Shown one piece after another: positions 26,247 through 33,815 of a DNA stretch of 64,000 nt. Both the position numbers and the translations under genes were made by a program. Below the pieces are notes generated by a model. The model was not told the DNA's origin, did not search any database, and worked only from the letters and a program-made list of their open reading frames with translations. This stretch comes from Hymenobacter sp. H14-R3 (GTDB taxonomy: Bacteria > Bacteroidota > Bacteroidia > Cytophagales > Hymenobacteraceae), in assembly GCF_030063445.1 (NCBI RefSeq), contig NZ_JASITD010000009.1:1-64000 (forward strand), read 5' to 3'. Every line of letters begins with the position of its first letter. The stretch's first letter is position 1.

Positions 26247-27713
26247 TTATTTCACCACCACCGAGGGCAGCAAGTCAATCCAGCCGTCTTCGCTCACCAC
26301 AATGGCCAGGCAGGGGTAGGGCGACGAGCTGACGTAACGCACGGCCGAGTTGTAGCGCGCCCCGCGGCTGCTGTCGCCCTTTTCGGTGGCCTGCCCATCG
26401 AGAATAACCCCAATGGCGTGGCACACCCCGCTGGGCTCAATGAGCACCGCCCCATCGATGCTGCTGGCCTGGCGCAGCACCGGGGCCGTCATGGGCCGGG
26501 GCACCACCCGGAAGCACTGGCGGCGCATGCGCTCGGCCTCGGGCTTGGCCCCCGCCGTGATGCACAGCATGGTGCCGTGGCTTTGGTTGGAGGCCTCCAG
26601 AGCTAATTCCCAGAGGTACTCGCCGCCCTCGGGCGTGGTTTCGGGAAACACCTGCCGGATAACCCGGGCGAAGTTGTCGGCCTGCACCTTGCCCTGGGGC
26701 AGGCGCGGCGTGTTGCTCACCACCCGCATGAGGGTGTGGCCGGCGTGGCGCAATTCCCAGCCGTAGTGGTTGGTAAAGTGCACCGTGGCCAGGGGCTCGT
26801 ACTGCGGCGAGTGGGCCTCCACGGAGTGGCCCAGGCCAAACACGTGCGACGCGTCTGATACCAGGCCCGTGGCGCCCTCCGTGAGCTCCAGCAGCTTGCG
26901 AATGGAGCGGTGGTCGCGCAGGGGCACGGGGGTTTCCAGGGTCAGCACCGGCGTAATGGCCGCGTGCTGGCGGCGGCCCAGCAGCATGGTGCCGCGGCCC
27001 TCGTCGCCCTCGTGGCGCAGGGCCGCCACGCCCAGGCAGGCATCATACAGGCCGTGGGCATTGCCGGGCGAAATGCGCAGCATCAGGCGGCGGCCCGCGC
27101 CGCGCAACACCTCGTTGTAGTCGCGGTCCAGCACCGGCTGCTCGTTGTCGGCGGTGTCGGCCTCGCGCAGGGCGCGGGTGCACTCGTGCAAAAACTCCAG
27201 CACCGCCGCGTGGGGCAGCGACGAGGGCCGGTTGGGCCCGGGCTTGCCAGGCAGCGTGTAGTACGAGTCGTAGGTGTCGGCCGAGAGCTGCATCACCACC
27301 ACCACCAGGTAGCCATTGAGGCTGAGGGGCGTGCTGCAAAAGCAGCGGCGCTTTTCGCCGCGCTTGGCCACTATCTCTTGCAGCACCTGGTCGGTGGCCT
27401 TGCACACCAGCTCGTACCAGTGCTGCTTCTCCATGCGGTCGTGGTCCTGCGGGTGCAGGTGGTACACGTTGTCGCGCGGGCTCAGGTCGCTGGCCTCAAA
27501 GGCGGCGGCCAGCGTTTTGATGCTGCCAAACTCGGCCGGGGTGTAGCGCAGGCTGGTGGGCTCCACTACCACGCTCTGCGGGTCGTCTTCCTCCCGGCCC
27601 GATGCCAGGCCCAACAAAAAAACCTCAGGCCGCAAATTGCGGTCGAGCAAATTAAAAATACCTTCGGCAAATAACTGAGCCGAAACGCGAAACAAGCTTT
27701 GGTGTTCCCACAT
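26247..27713 (-). CDS. DAC-domain (DisA_N-like) protein
   Basis: 488 aa from ATG 27713 (MWEHQSLFRVSAQ); 93 extra codons upstream look non-coding. The N-terminal 370 residues are a domain I do not recognise. The C-terminal 110 residues resemble the diadenylate cyclase (DAC) domain: SSIDGAVLIEPSG (DGA motif, about 417-419), a glycine-rich loop, GARYNSA (about 450-456) where DACs have GTRHRAA, and AIVVSEDGWI. DGA is kept but RHR is replaced by RYN. Bacteroidota have related proteins annotated 'DisA nucleotide-binding domain'. Whether this makes c-di-AMP is uncertain. Confidence 0.7.
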   Translation of the reverse strand: MWEHQSLFRVSAQLFAEGIFNLLDRNLRPEVFLLGLASGREEDDPQSVVVEPTSLRYTPAEFGSIKTLAAAFEASDLSPRDNVYHLHPQDHDRMEKQHWYELVCKATDQVLQEIVAKRGEKRRCFCSTPLSLNGYLVVVVMQLSADTYDSYYTLPGKPGPNRPSSLPHAAVLEFLHECTRALREADTADNEQPVLDRDYNEVLRGAGRRLMLRISPGNAHGLYDACLGVAALRHEGDEGRGTMLLGRRQHAAITPVLTLETPVPLRDHRSIRKLLELTEGATGLVSDASHVFGLGHSVEAHSPQYEPLATVHFTNHYGWELRHAGHTLMRVVSNTPRLPQGKVQADNFARVIRQVFPETTPEGGEYLWELALEASNQSHGTMLCITAGAKPEAERMRRQCFRVVPRPMTAPVLRQASSIDGAVLIEPSGVCHAIGVILDGQATEKGDSSRGARYNSAVRYVSSSPYPCLAIVVSEDGWIDLLPSVVVK

Positions 27714-27936
27714 AGGTGGCAGTCGGGGGGCGATGGGGCGATGGCCGCCAGGGCCGGAAGGGCCACCCACGCATACGCAGACGGCACTGGCTTTTTGCCC
27801 ATACGTAGAAACGGAGCTAATAGTAACGTTTTCACGGCAAAGGCACCACATTTTACGTATTCTTGTTCGTACCTTCGGGTGGCCAACGCGCGCGTGCGCG
27901 TGCCACCGCGACCCTCTCCTCTCAGCTGCCCTGCTT

Positions 27937-28191
27937 ATGCTCTTCGTCGACATGCTCTTGGTGATGGTGGTGGCACTGTCTTTTATTCCCATTATGACGG
28001 GCTACTGCGCCGCTTCGCGCGGGCGCTCGTTCTGGCTGTGGTTTGCGCTGGGCTGGCTGCTGCCCATCGTGTCGTTTCTGCTACTGTTCGCCCTCATCGC
28101 CCGCGACGAGCTGGACCCTGGCCGCCAGCTGCTGCGCGAAGCCCGCCAGATTCTGAAGGAAGCCGAGGGGAAAAAGGTAGAGCGGACGTAA
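27937..28191 (+). CDS. Small membrane protein
   Basis: 84 aa from ATG 27937. Two hydrophobic segments (MLLVMVVALSFIPIMTGYCA and FWLWFALGWLLPIVSFLLLF) separated by a short basic loop (ASRGRS), and a charged C-terminal helix (LDPGRQLLREARQILKEAEG). The layout resembles small phage-shock or PLDc_N-like hairpin proteins. Codons upstream to 27733 lack any pattern and are left out. Divergent from the DAC gene, with 223 bp between. Confidence 0.55.
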   Translation: MLFVDMLLVMVVALSFIPIMTGYCAASRGRSFWLWFALGWLLPIVSFLLLFALIARDELDPGRQLLREARQILKEAEGKKVERT

Positions 28192-28307
28192 GCCAAGCTT
28201 TTATAGTTAGATAATTAACTGCTTATAAAGCACTTACATTTAAAGCCGAGTTGTTTCGCGCTAGTTGGCCCGCGCAAGCAGTTATTTCAGGGTAAGAGTG
28301 TTCCCGC

Positions 28308-29060
28308 ATGAGTAAGCAGTACTTAGCCGCGGCCCGACTGTTGCGGCAGCGTATTCCCGTTGGGTTGCTAGAAGCCCTGCAAGTGCTGACTGCCGTAGCG
28401 GGCAACCTTGACCAGGCGGTGCAGCAAGTGCAAACAGCTTACTGCCAGCAAATTCAAGATAAAACGGGCATATCCGCCGCCGCCGCGCTCGAAAAGCTCC
28501 TGCGGCTGCACTACGACTTAGACCGCGTGCTGAACGAAGTAGCGCGGGAGCAACACACAGCCACCGAGCTGGTGCTGCAACGCTACGCCACCCGCAAGGC
28601 CGAAGCCCTGCCCCATTTATGCAGGGAGGTTGCCCACGCCACGCCCATCAGGTACGAGCCAGGCTATATGGGTGGGCACTGGCTGCCGTTGGGCCGCCTC
28701 ACCGCTACCCTAAGCCCGCCGCACTACTGCGTGGTGGCACTAAATGAGTGGTTTGAATACGAAGACTACGAGGGGTTTGACTATGCCCTGGACTTTTGGC
28801 TGGCGGAAATAGCCACCGTGATAGAGCAGCAGCTGCAACTGCCCGTGGTAGCCGGTTACCTCCGCACGGCCCGCCATCTTCAAGAGCACTTTCGAGCCTC
28901 TTCTAAAGCTAAAAACCTGCCGCAAGCTTTGCGGATGAAGGCCCGAATTGCCAAAGACCCGGCGTTTCGGGCTGCCGAGCAAGGCTTCGACCAAAGCCGC
29001 CCGCTGCTGCTCGAAACCCTGTATGACTACGTGCAGGAACGGGTAGCGGAGTTTCCGTAG
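28308..29060 (+). CDS. Hypothetical protein with two UBA/EF-Ts-like helical repeats
   Basis: 250 aa, cytoplasmic. Residues 7-40 (LRQRIPVGLLEALQVLTAVA ... LDQAV) and 48-80 (IQDKTGISAAAALEKLLRLH ... LDRVLNEV) each resemble the three-helix UBA-like start of elongation factor Ts ('LR-x-x-TG-x-G...ALxxAxGDxxKAV'). The rest is a mixed alpha/beta region with acidic EWFEYEDYEGFDYALDFW and a basic helical tail. No known full-length family recognised. The stop is 8 nt from the end of the convergent flavoprotein gene. Confidence 0.6.
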   Translation: MSKQYLAAARLLRQRIPVGLLEALQVLTAVAGNLDQAVQQVQTAYCQQIQDKTGISAAAALEKLLRLHYDLDRVLNEVAREQHTATELVLQRYATRKAEALPHLCREVAHATPIRYEPGYMGGHWLPLGRLTATLSPPHYCVVALNEWFEYEDYEGFDYALDFWLAEIATVIEQQLQLPVVAGYLRTARHLQEHFRASSKAKNLPQALRMKARIAKDPAFRAAEQGFDQSRPLLLETLYDYVQERVAEFP

Positions 29061-29068
29061 CCGCCGGG

Positions 29069-30307
29069 CTAGCCCGCCAGCAGCCGCGCCACGCCCCCCG
29101 CCGCCCAGGCGCCGGTGCTGAAGCAGCCTTGCAGCAGGTAGCCGCCGGTGGGGGCTTCCCAGTCCAGCATTTCGCCGGCCACGAAGGTGCCGGGGCGGCG
29201 GCGCAGCATCAGGTGCTCATCCACTTCACTAAATGGCACGCCGCCCGCCGAGGAAATGGCCTCGGCCAGGGGCCGCAGGCCCTTTACCGGGATGGGCAGC
29301 GCCGTAAGGCTGCCGGTGAGGTCGGCCGCTGGCCCGGCCAGTTCGCGTAGCAGCGTGGGCACGGGGGGCTTCAGGTGAAATGCGCTGGCCAGAAATGCCG
29401 GCAGCGAGGTGCCCGGCCGCCGCCGCGCCAGCCGCTGCGCCACTTCGGCCGGGGCCAGGTCGGGCTTTAGGTTCAGGCTGAAGGTAGCGGGGCCGCCCGC
29501 TGCCAGCGCGGCCCGCACCTGCGGCGTGAGGGCATACACGGGTGTGCCCTCCAGGCCGTAGTCGGTGAGCATGACTTCGCCGCGCACCGTGTGGTCACCG
29601 CAGCTGAGGGCAATGTTTTTGAGGGGCGCGCGGCCCACTTTGTCCTTAAAAAAGGCCGACCACGCCACCTCGGCCCCGCAGTTGGCGGGCAGCCAGGGCT
29701 GGCTGGGCACACCGATGGCGGCCAATAGCGGCGTCCAGTGGCCATCGGAGCCGGTTTGGGGCCAGCTGGCGCCGCCCAGGGCCAGCACGGTGGCGGCGGG
29801 CGCCAGGGTAAATTCCTGGCCGGTTTTTTCGTCTGAAAAGTGCAGGCCGGTTTCGCCCGCAAAGCCCAGCCAGCGGTGGCGGGTATGCAGCTCAACGCCC
29901 AGCTCGGCCAGGCGGCGCAGCCAGGCGCGCAGCAGGTCGGCGGGCGTGTGCTGCGCCTCCGGAAACACGCGCCCGCTGCTGCCCACGAAGGTGGCAATGC
30001 CCAGGCCGGCGGCCCACTGGCGCAGGTCGGCGGGCGAGAAGTGGGCCAATACCCCCTGAAAAAGCGCGCCGGCCGCGCCGTAGCGCCCGGCAAAGGCGGC
30101 CGCGTCTTCGCCATTGGTGAGGTTGAAGCCGCCGTGGCCGGCCACCAGAAACTTGCGGCCCACCGTGGCTTTTTGCTCAAACACGCGCACCCGGTAGCCG
30201 GCCTCGGCCAGGCGCTGGGCGGCCAGCAGGCCGGCCGGGCCGCCGCCCACCACGGCCACCAGCGGGGCCGGGGCGCTGGCCAAATGCGCGGGAATAGGGG
30301 AGGACAT
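29069..30307 (-). CDS. NAD(P)/FAD-dependent oxidoreductase (HI0933/TIGR03862-type)
   Basis: 412 aa from ATG 30307, which gives an N-terminal Rossmann motif GGGPAG (residues 21-26) followed by AGYRVRVFEQKATVGRKF and GHGGFNLTN, the signature of the HI0933/BaiN-like flavoproteins in its TIGR03862 variant. The C-terminal region GGVPFSEVDEHLMLRRRPG, then FVAGEMLDWEAPTGGY, is also typical. The flavin is probably bound non-covalently; the substrate is unknown. A TATTTTTG -7 element lies only 4 nt before the ATG, suggesting a leaderless mRNA. Confidence 0.85.
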   Translation of the reverse strand: MSSPIPAHLASAPAPLVAVVGGGPAGLLAAQRLAEAGYRVRVFEQKATVGRKFLVAGHGGFNLTNGEDAAAFAGRYGAAGALFQGVLAHFSPADLRQWAAGLGIATFVGSSGRVFPEAQHTPADLLRAWLRRLAELGVELHTRHRWLGFAGETGLHFSDEKTGQEFTLAPAATVLALGGASWPQTGSDGHWTPLLAAIGVPSQPWLPANCGAEVAWSAFFKDKVGRAPLKNIALSCGDHTVRGEVMLTDYGLEGTPVYALTPQVRAALAAGGPATFSLNLKPDLAPAEVAQRLARRRPGTSLPAFLASAFHLKPPVPTLLRELAGPAADLTGSLTALPIPVKGLRPLAEAISSAGGVPFSEVDEHLMLRRRPGTFVAGEMLDWEAPTGGYLLQGCFSTGAWAAGGVARLLAG

Positions 30308-30311
30308 GGCG

Positions 30312-30319
30312 CAAAAATA
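30312..30319 (-). promoter_or_regulatory. -7 element TATTTTTG with almost no leader
   Basis: Exact TAnnTTTG on the minus strand; 4 nt separate it from the flavoprotein ATG. Confidence 0.5.
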
Positions 30320-30413
30320 CGCGTACTTGGTTTGGGGCGGTCGGCGGCGGTCTGGGCCGCTACTTCGTTCTGCCAGGGCAACGGCTTGCCGGGGCCGGCC
30401 GTACGTTGGGGCC

Positions 30414-31616
30414 ATGAGTTCCTATAGTATCCTGATTGGCCTGAGCCTGGCCGTTATTTTATCCTACCTGTTCAACCTGGCCTCGCGGGCCACGCGGGTG
30501 CCCTCGGTGCTGCTGCTGCTGCTCACCGGCATTGGCCTGCGGCAGTGGGCCGGGTACCAGGGCGTAGACTTCCGGGTGCCCAAAACGCTGCTGGAGATAT
30601 TTGGTATTATTGGCTTGATAATGATTGTGTTGGAGGGTGCGCTCGACCTGCGCCTGAGCCGCGATAAGGTGCCGCTTATCCGGCGCTCGTTCTTTGCGGC
30701 GGCCCTTATGCTACTGGCCCAGGCGGCCGCCATTGGCGGGCTGCTGCACCTGTGGCTGGGTGCCAGCTGGCAAACCAGCCTGCTCAATGCCGTGCCGCTG
30801 GTGGTTATCAGCAGCGCCATCGCCATCCCGAGCGTGGCCGGCCTCACCGGCGACAAGCAGGAGTTTATTGTCTACGAAAGCACGTTTTCGGACATCCTGG
30901 GCATCATGTTGTTCAATTTTGTGGACCAGGAGGACTTTTACCAGGGCCAGGGCTTGCTCACCTTCGGCCGGGGCGTGATATTAATTCTGTTGGTAGCCAT
31001 TGTAAGTACCGTGGTGCTGAGCTTCTTACTGGGCCGCCTGCGCGAGCACGTCAAGTTCTTCCTGCTCTTCGCCTTCCTGGTATTAATGTACAGCCTGGCC
31101 AAGCAGCTGCATCTCTCGTCGCTGCTGCTGGTGCTGGCCTTTGGCCTGGCCGTGAACAACGCCGACCTGCTCCTGGGCTGGCTGCGGCTGCGCACCGGCT
31201 GGCGCGGTTTCACGGCCGAAGACCTGGCCCCCGACCTGCACCAACTCAAGAACATCACGGCCGAGTCGGCATTTCTCATCCGCACGTTCTTTTTTCTGCT
31301 CTTCGGCTACTCCATCACCCTGGCCAACCTCATGAGTTGGCAGCTGCTGGAGCAGGGCGTGCTGATAGTGGCCGTGCTCACGGCGCTGCGCTACCTCTAC
31401 CTGCGCTTCGTGGCCAAAACCGACCTTATGCCCGAGCTGTTTATCGCCCCCAAAGGGCTGATTACGGTGCTGCTTTTCTACAGCATTCCGACCCACCACA
31501 TCCTCGGTGACGTGAGCGAGAATATCCTCTTCGTGGTTATCCTGCTCACCAGCGTGCTGATGATGATAGGGCTGATAGTCAGCCACCAGCGCCAGACGGC
31601 GGCGATTGAGTTTTGA
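30414..31616 (+). CDS. CPA-type cation:proton antiporter
   Basis: 400 aa from ATG 30414. Integral inner-membrane protein with about 11-12 hydrophobic segments. The sequence LLLLLTGIGLRQWAG, then FGIIGLIMIVLEGALDL, and VISSAIAIPSVAGL match the Na+/H+ exchanger (CPA1/CPA2) fold, including the central Asn/Ser-Ala helix and ESTFSDILGIML in the ion-binding region. It should exchange Na+ or K+ for protons. No regulatory TrkA domain is fused. Divergent from the flavoprotein gene. Confidence 0.85.
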   Translation: MSSYSILIGLSLAVILSYLFNLASRATRVPSVLLLLLTGIGLRQWAGYQGVDFRVPKTLLEIFGIIGLIMIVLEGALDLRLSRDKVPLIRRSFFAAALMLLAQAAAIGGLLHLWLGASWQTSLLNAVPLVVISSAIAIPSVAGLTGDKQEFIVYESTFSDILGIMLFNFVDQEDFYQGQGLLTFGRGVILILLVAIVSTVVLSFLLGRLREHVKFFLLFAFLVLMYSLAKQLHLSSLLLVLAFGLAVNNADLLLGWLRLRTGWRGFTAEDLAPDLHQLKNITAESAFLIRTFFFLLFGYSITLANLMSWQLLEQGVLIVAVLTALRYLYLRFVAKTDLMPELFIAPKGLITVLLFYSIPTHHILGDVSENILFVVILLTSVLMMIGLIVSHQRQTAAIEF

Positions 31617-31620
31617 TTCC

Positions 31621-31656
31621 AATCGTCGGTCATTGCGCGCGCAATGACCGACGATT
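31621..31656. repeat. Perfect 36-bp palindrome
   Basis: The sequence has no loop: 31621-31638 is the exact reverse complement of 31639-31656. The centre GCGCGCGC lies within GTCATTGCGCGCGCAATGAC. The same GCGCGCAATGAC occurs in the repeat at 33632-33776. It separates the convergent antiporter and ClC genes. Confidence 0.9.
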
Positions 31657-31680
31657 AGGTTCTGCCCATTGCCCATTACC

Positions 31681-33471
31681 CTACGCTTGGCCTTCCTCAA
31701 TCAGCTCGCGGCGATAACGGGCTAATATGGCGGCTTTTACAATGAAGCCCAGGTAGTTGCCCTCTTCATCGCACACGGGCAGCGAGGTGCTATCGGTGCG
31801 CTCCAGCAGGTCGAGGCAGTGCTCTACGCTGTCGGTGGGGCTGATAACGGCCGCGGGCTTCTGCATCAACTCACTGAGTTTGATGGTGGTGTAGTGCGCG
31901 TCGTCGAAGAGCGTGTCGCGCACCATGTCGAGGCTGATGATGCCGCGCAGGAGCCCGGTTTTGCCCACCACCGGAAACACGTTGCGGTGGGCGTGGCGAA
32001 ACACATCGACCAGCTCGCCGAGCGTGGCATTGGGCCGCAGAGTCAGGAAGTCGGTATCGAGCAGGCGGTGCAGGTCGAGGCGCGAGAGCAGGTCGCGGTC
32101 GCGGTTGGCGTACACGTCCACGCCCTTCAGCGTGAGCTTGCGCGTGTACACCGAGTAGGGCTCGAAGTGCTTGGTAATGAGGTAGGAAAAGCTCGTAACG
32201 AACATTAGCGGCACGAATAGCGCGTAGCCGCCCGTGATTTCGGCAATGAGAAAAATGGCCGTGAGCGGCGCGTGCACCACGCCCGCCAGCACCCCGGCCA
32301 TGCCCAGCACCACAAAATGCACCTCCGGAATGGCCACCAGCCCGGTCATGTTCACGAGGCGCGCAAACAGGAAGCCGCCCAGCGCGCCCGCCACCAGCGA
32401 CGAGCCAAACATGCCGCCGTTGCCGCCCGCGCCCACCGTGACGCTGGTGGCCACCACTTTCATGAGCATGGTAAAAAACACCAGAATCAGCAGCAGCCAC
32501 ACGTTGTTATCGCCATACACGGAGAACAGGCTGCCGTCGGTGAGGCTTTGCGCGTCGCCGGCCAGTAGCTTTTCCACCACCGTGGTGTAGCCCTCGCCGT
32601 AGAGCGGCGGAAACAGGAAAATGAGCGTGCCCAGCGCCGTGCCGCCGGCCAGCACCTTCTGCCAGCGCAGCCCCGGCCAGCGCGCCCAAAAGTGGTCAAA
32701 CCAGTGGTACATCCGAATCATGTACACCGAGAGCAGGGCCATGAGCAACCCCAGTACCAGGTAAAACGGCACCGTATCGACCACCCACGAGTTGGTGATG
32801 AGCGCAAACGGCTGGCCCGCGTACAGGGCCTTCGACACTACCGTGGCCGTAGCCGACGAAATGAGCAGCGGAATAAAATACTGCGCCGGCAGCTCCAGCA
32901 AAATGCTTTCCACCGCAAACAGCACCCCCGCAATGGGCGCGTTGAAGATGGCCGCAATGCCCGCCGCCGCCCCGCAGCCCGTGAGCAGCCGCCGCCGCCG
33001 CCGGCCCGCCCGCAGCACCCGCGCCGCGTTGGAGCCAATGGCCGCGCCCGTTACCGAAATAGGGGCCTCGGTGCCCGCCGACCCGCCAAACGATACCGTT
33101 AGAAACGCCGTGATGAGCTGCGAATACAGCTTGGAGCGCGGCACAATGGCGTTTTCGCGGGCCGTGTTGTAAATAATGGGGCCAATGCCCCGGCCCAGCT
33201 CGCCCCCCAGCAAGTACTTGGTAACCAGCACGGTAAGCGTGATGCCAATAACGGGGTAAATAGAAAGCGCAAACACCCGGTTGGGCTCCGTCACGGCCGC
33301 GGCCAGCTGGGCCTGCTGCCAGTGCACCGCCGTTTTGAGTGCCACCGCCGCCAGGCCGGCCAGCACGCCCACCAGCCCCGCCAGCCATACCACGTACACG
33401 CGCTCACTCACGTGGCGCAAGCGCCACAGTAACAAGGGGTTGAGCAGACGGTGAACGAGGCTTTTCTGCAT
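31681..33471 (-). CDS. ClC-family chloride channel/transporter with CBS pair
   Basis: 596 aa. Residues about 25-430 hold the ClC transmembrane core: GSAGTEAP (with the gating Glu), GCGAAAGIAAIFNAPIAG with the GxFxxP-like loop, and VGAGGNGGMFGSSLVAGALGG in the second repeat. Two CBS modules occupy about 460-590, ending GLIVKAAIL-like (YLGFIVKAAILARYRR). Bacterial ClCs of this form move Cl- (often Cl-/H+ exchange); the CBS pair may sense adenine nucleotides. The -7 candidate GATATTTG, one base from consensus, lies 8 nt before the ATG. Confidence 0.9.
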   Translation of the reverse strand: MQKSLVHRLLNPLLLWRLRHVSERVYVVWLAGLVGVLAGLAAVALKTAVHWQQAQLAAAVTEPNRVFALSIYPVIGITLTVLVTKYLLGGELGRGIGPIIYNTARENAIVPRSKLYSQLITAFLTVSFGGSAGTEAPISVTGAAIGSNAARVLRAGRRRRRLLTGCGAAAGIAAIFNAPIAGVLFAVESILLELPAQYFIPLLISSATATVVSKALYAGQPFALITNSWVVDTVPFYLVLGLLMALLSVYMIRMYHWFDHFWARWPGLRWQKVLAGGTALGTLIFLFPPLYGEGYTTVVEKLLAGDAQSLTDGSLFSVYGDNNVWLLLILVFFTMLMKVVATSVTVGAGGNGGMFGSSLVAGALGGFLFARLVNMTGLVAIPEVHFVVLGMAGVLAGVVHAPLTAIFLIAEITGGYALFVPLMFVTSFSYLITKHFEPYSVYTRKLTLKGVDVYANRDRDLLSRLDLHRLLDTDFLTLRPNATLGELVDVFRHAHRNVFPVVGKTGLLRGIISLDMVRDTLFDDAHYTTIKLSELMQKPAAVISPTDSVEHCLDLLERTDSTSLPVCDEEGNYLGFIVKAAILARYRRELIEEGQA

Positions 33472-33815
33472 AGCTTTTCAAATATCCGGTAGCACGCATC
33501 AATTATCAAGCCGGGCGGCATTTGCGGTTGACCGGCAATTGCTGCCCCGCCGCCGGTAAGCACCTGGGCCAACTACCCAGTACCTACGAGGTTACGCCCT
33601 AATTCAGCCAGATGCTACTTGTGAGACTTGGGCAAAAAGGCTCGTCATTGCGAGTGCAACGCAGTGGAGCGCGGCAATCTTTCCTGGTCGTTCGCTTCAC
33701 TGGATTAGTAACTATAACGTGAAGGAAAGATTGCCGCGCTCCACTGCGTTGCGCGCGCAATGACGAGCCTTTTTGCGTCAGGCCAACTGCTACCTGCTAC
33801 CTGATGCTTGAAAAA
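33472..33815. other. Intergenic region with one long inverted repeat
   Basis: 344 bp between two minus-strand genes. Apart from the repeat at 33632-33776 and the ClC promoter region I see nothing recognisable. Confidence 0.6.
33632..33776. repeat. Long inverted repeat, family C (54-nt arms)
   Basis: Arms 33632-33685 and 33723-33776 are complementary with two adjacent-region mismatches; the 37-nt loop is unpaired. The outer part GGCTCGTCATTGCG and its partner share GCGCGCAATGAC with the palindrome at 31621. It follows the AddB-like... end on the right, so it is 3' to the nuclease gene on the minus strand. Confidence 0.9.

Noticed and set aside
27733..27936. N-terminal extension of the small membrane protein
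   Set aside because: The extra residues have no conserved or structural pattern and the ATG at 27937 starts directly with a hydrophobic segment.
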